Below, one piece after another: positions 46,123 through 46,287 of a stretch of 46,287 nucleotides of DNA. Made by a program: the position numbers and the translations under genes. Each line of letters begins with the position of its first letter. The first letter of the stretch is position 1. A model generated the notes under the pieces. The model was not told the origin of the DNA, did not search any database, and saw only the letters and a program-made list of their open reading frames with translations. Origin of the DNA: DATAFF01 sp036257595 (GTDB taxonomy: Bacteria > Pseudomonadota > Alphaproteobacteria > Rhizobiales > Aestuariivirgaceae); assembly GCA_036257595.1 (NCBI GenBank), contig DATAFF010000101.1, positions 1-46,287 on the forward strand. The letters are read 5' to 3'.

Positions 46123-46141
46123 TTCGAGGCTTGGACCCGCA

Positions 46142-46287
46142 TCAATGGTCCAGCTCCTCAATCCCGGCAAAGGCGGTCCGCAACGCCCTCGACCAGTCGC
46201 TCGAGAGCTTCCCGAAGTACGGGTCGTCCCTGCCGATGCGCCGCTGGCCATCGGCCGTCAAGGAGTCGCGCTGATAGAGCATGAGAT
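46142..46287 (-). CDS. Partial hypothetical protein at the right edge
   Basis: A minus-strand frame stops at 46142-46144, twenty bases before the MATE start, and is open to the window edge. The visible C-terminal 48 residues include YQRDSLTADGQRRIGRDDPY and end AFAGIEELDH. An ATG at 46282 could make it a 46-residue gene, but no ribosome-binding site can be checked. I do not recognise a family. It is probably co-transcribed with the MATE gene. Confidence 0.5.
   Translation of the reverse strand, partial: LMLYQRDSLTADGQRRIGRDDPYFGKLSSDWSRALRTAFAGIEELDH

Overview
The window is GC-rich chromosomal DNA, most likely from an alphaproteobacterium of the order Hyphomicrobiales (Rhizobiales). I base this on the yqeY-dnaG-rpoD order, the greA / Lrp / trxB / LysR cluster, DUF992, DUF1127 and DUF2937 proteins, and an MDWDK-type LysR regulator. 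No rRNA marker is present, so the genus cannot be given. Most of the window is ordinary core genome. There is no CRISPR array, insertion sequence or prophage.

Layout. 1-9.2 kb: a truncated unknown gene, carB, greA, an AI-2E-type exporter coupled to an Lrp regulator, trxB, a LysR regulator and an msrP without msrQ. 9.4-16.4 kb: an M48 lipoprotein peptidase behind a sigma-54-like promoter, then six genes all on the minus strand: FAD monooxygenase, PAS histidine kinase, small membrane protein, nicotinamidase, Cys-rich small protein and a low-GC predicted ADP-ribosyltransferase. 16.5-25.5 kb: an aspartate aminotransferase, a DUF992 secreted protein, an EF-G paralogue, an L,D-transpeptidase, a small secreted protein, a ureohydrolase-like protein divergent from an amidase, and an ECF sigma / anti-sigma pair. 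25.5-35.5 kb: DUF1127 divergent from a MocR regulator, carA, DUF2937, yqeY, dnaG, rpoD, a periplasmic helical protein, a SIMPL protein and a CAT-anticodon tRNA best read as tRNA-Ile2. 35.6-46.3 kb: an ethanolamine-type permease, a repeat-rich Arg/Trp secreted protein, a divergent NarL-type two-component pair with a MASE1 kinase, a 39-residue membrane protein, a phosphoesterase/MocR operon divergent from a PPOX-family flavoprotein, a MATE exporter and a truncated gene.

How the genes work together. CarA and CarB form carbamoyl-phosphate synthetase but lie about 24 kb apart on opposite strands. YqeY, DnaG and RpoD form the macromolecular-synthesis block. The sigma/anti-sigma pair, the kinase/regulator pair and the two MocR divergons are local regulatory circuits.

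The most unusual items are four. The first is the predicted R-S-E ADP-ribosyltransferase next to a Cys-rich small protein and a nicotinamidase. The second is a family of heptanucleotide-repeat arrays that sit on the stop codons of genes at three places. The third is a sharp GC drop inside trxB. The fourth is a set of enzymes with altered key residues: the EF-G-like protein lacks the GTPase histidine, and the ureohydrolase has Asp in a metal-ligand His position.
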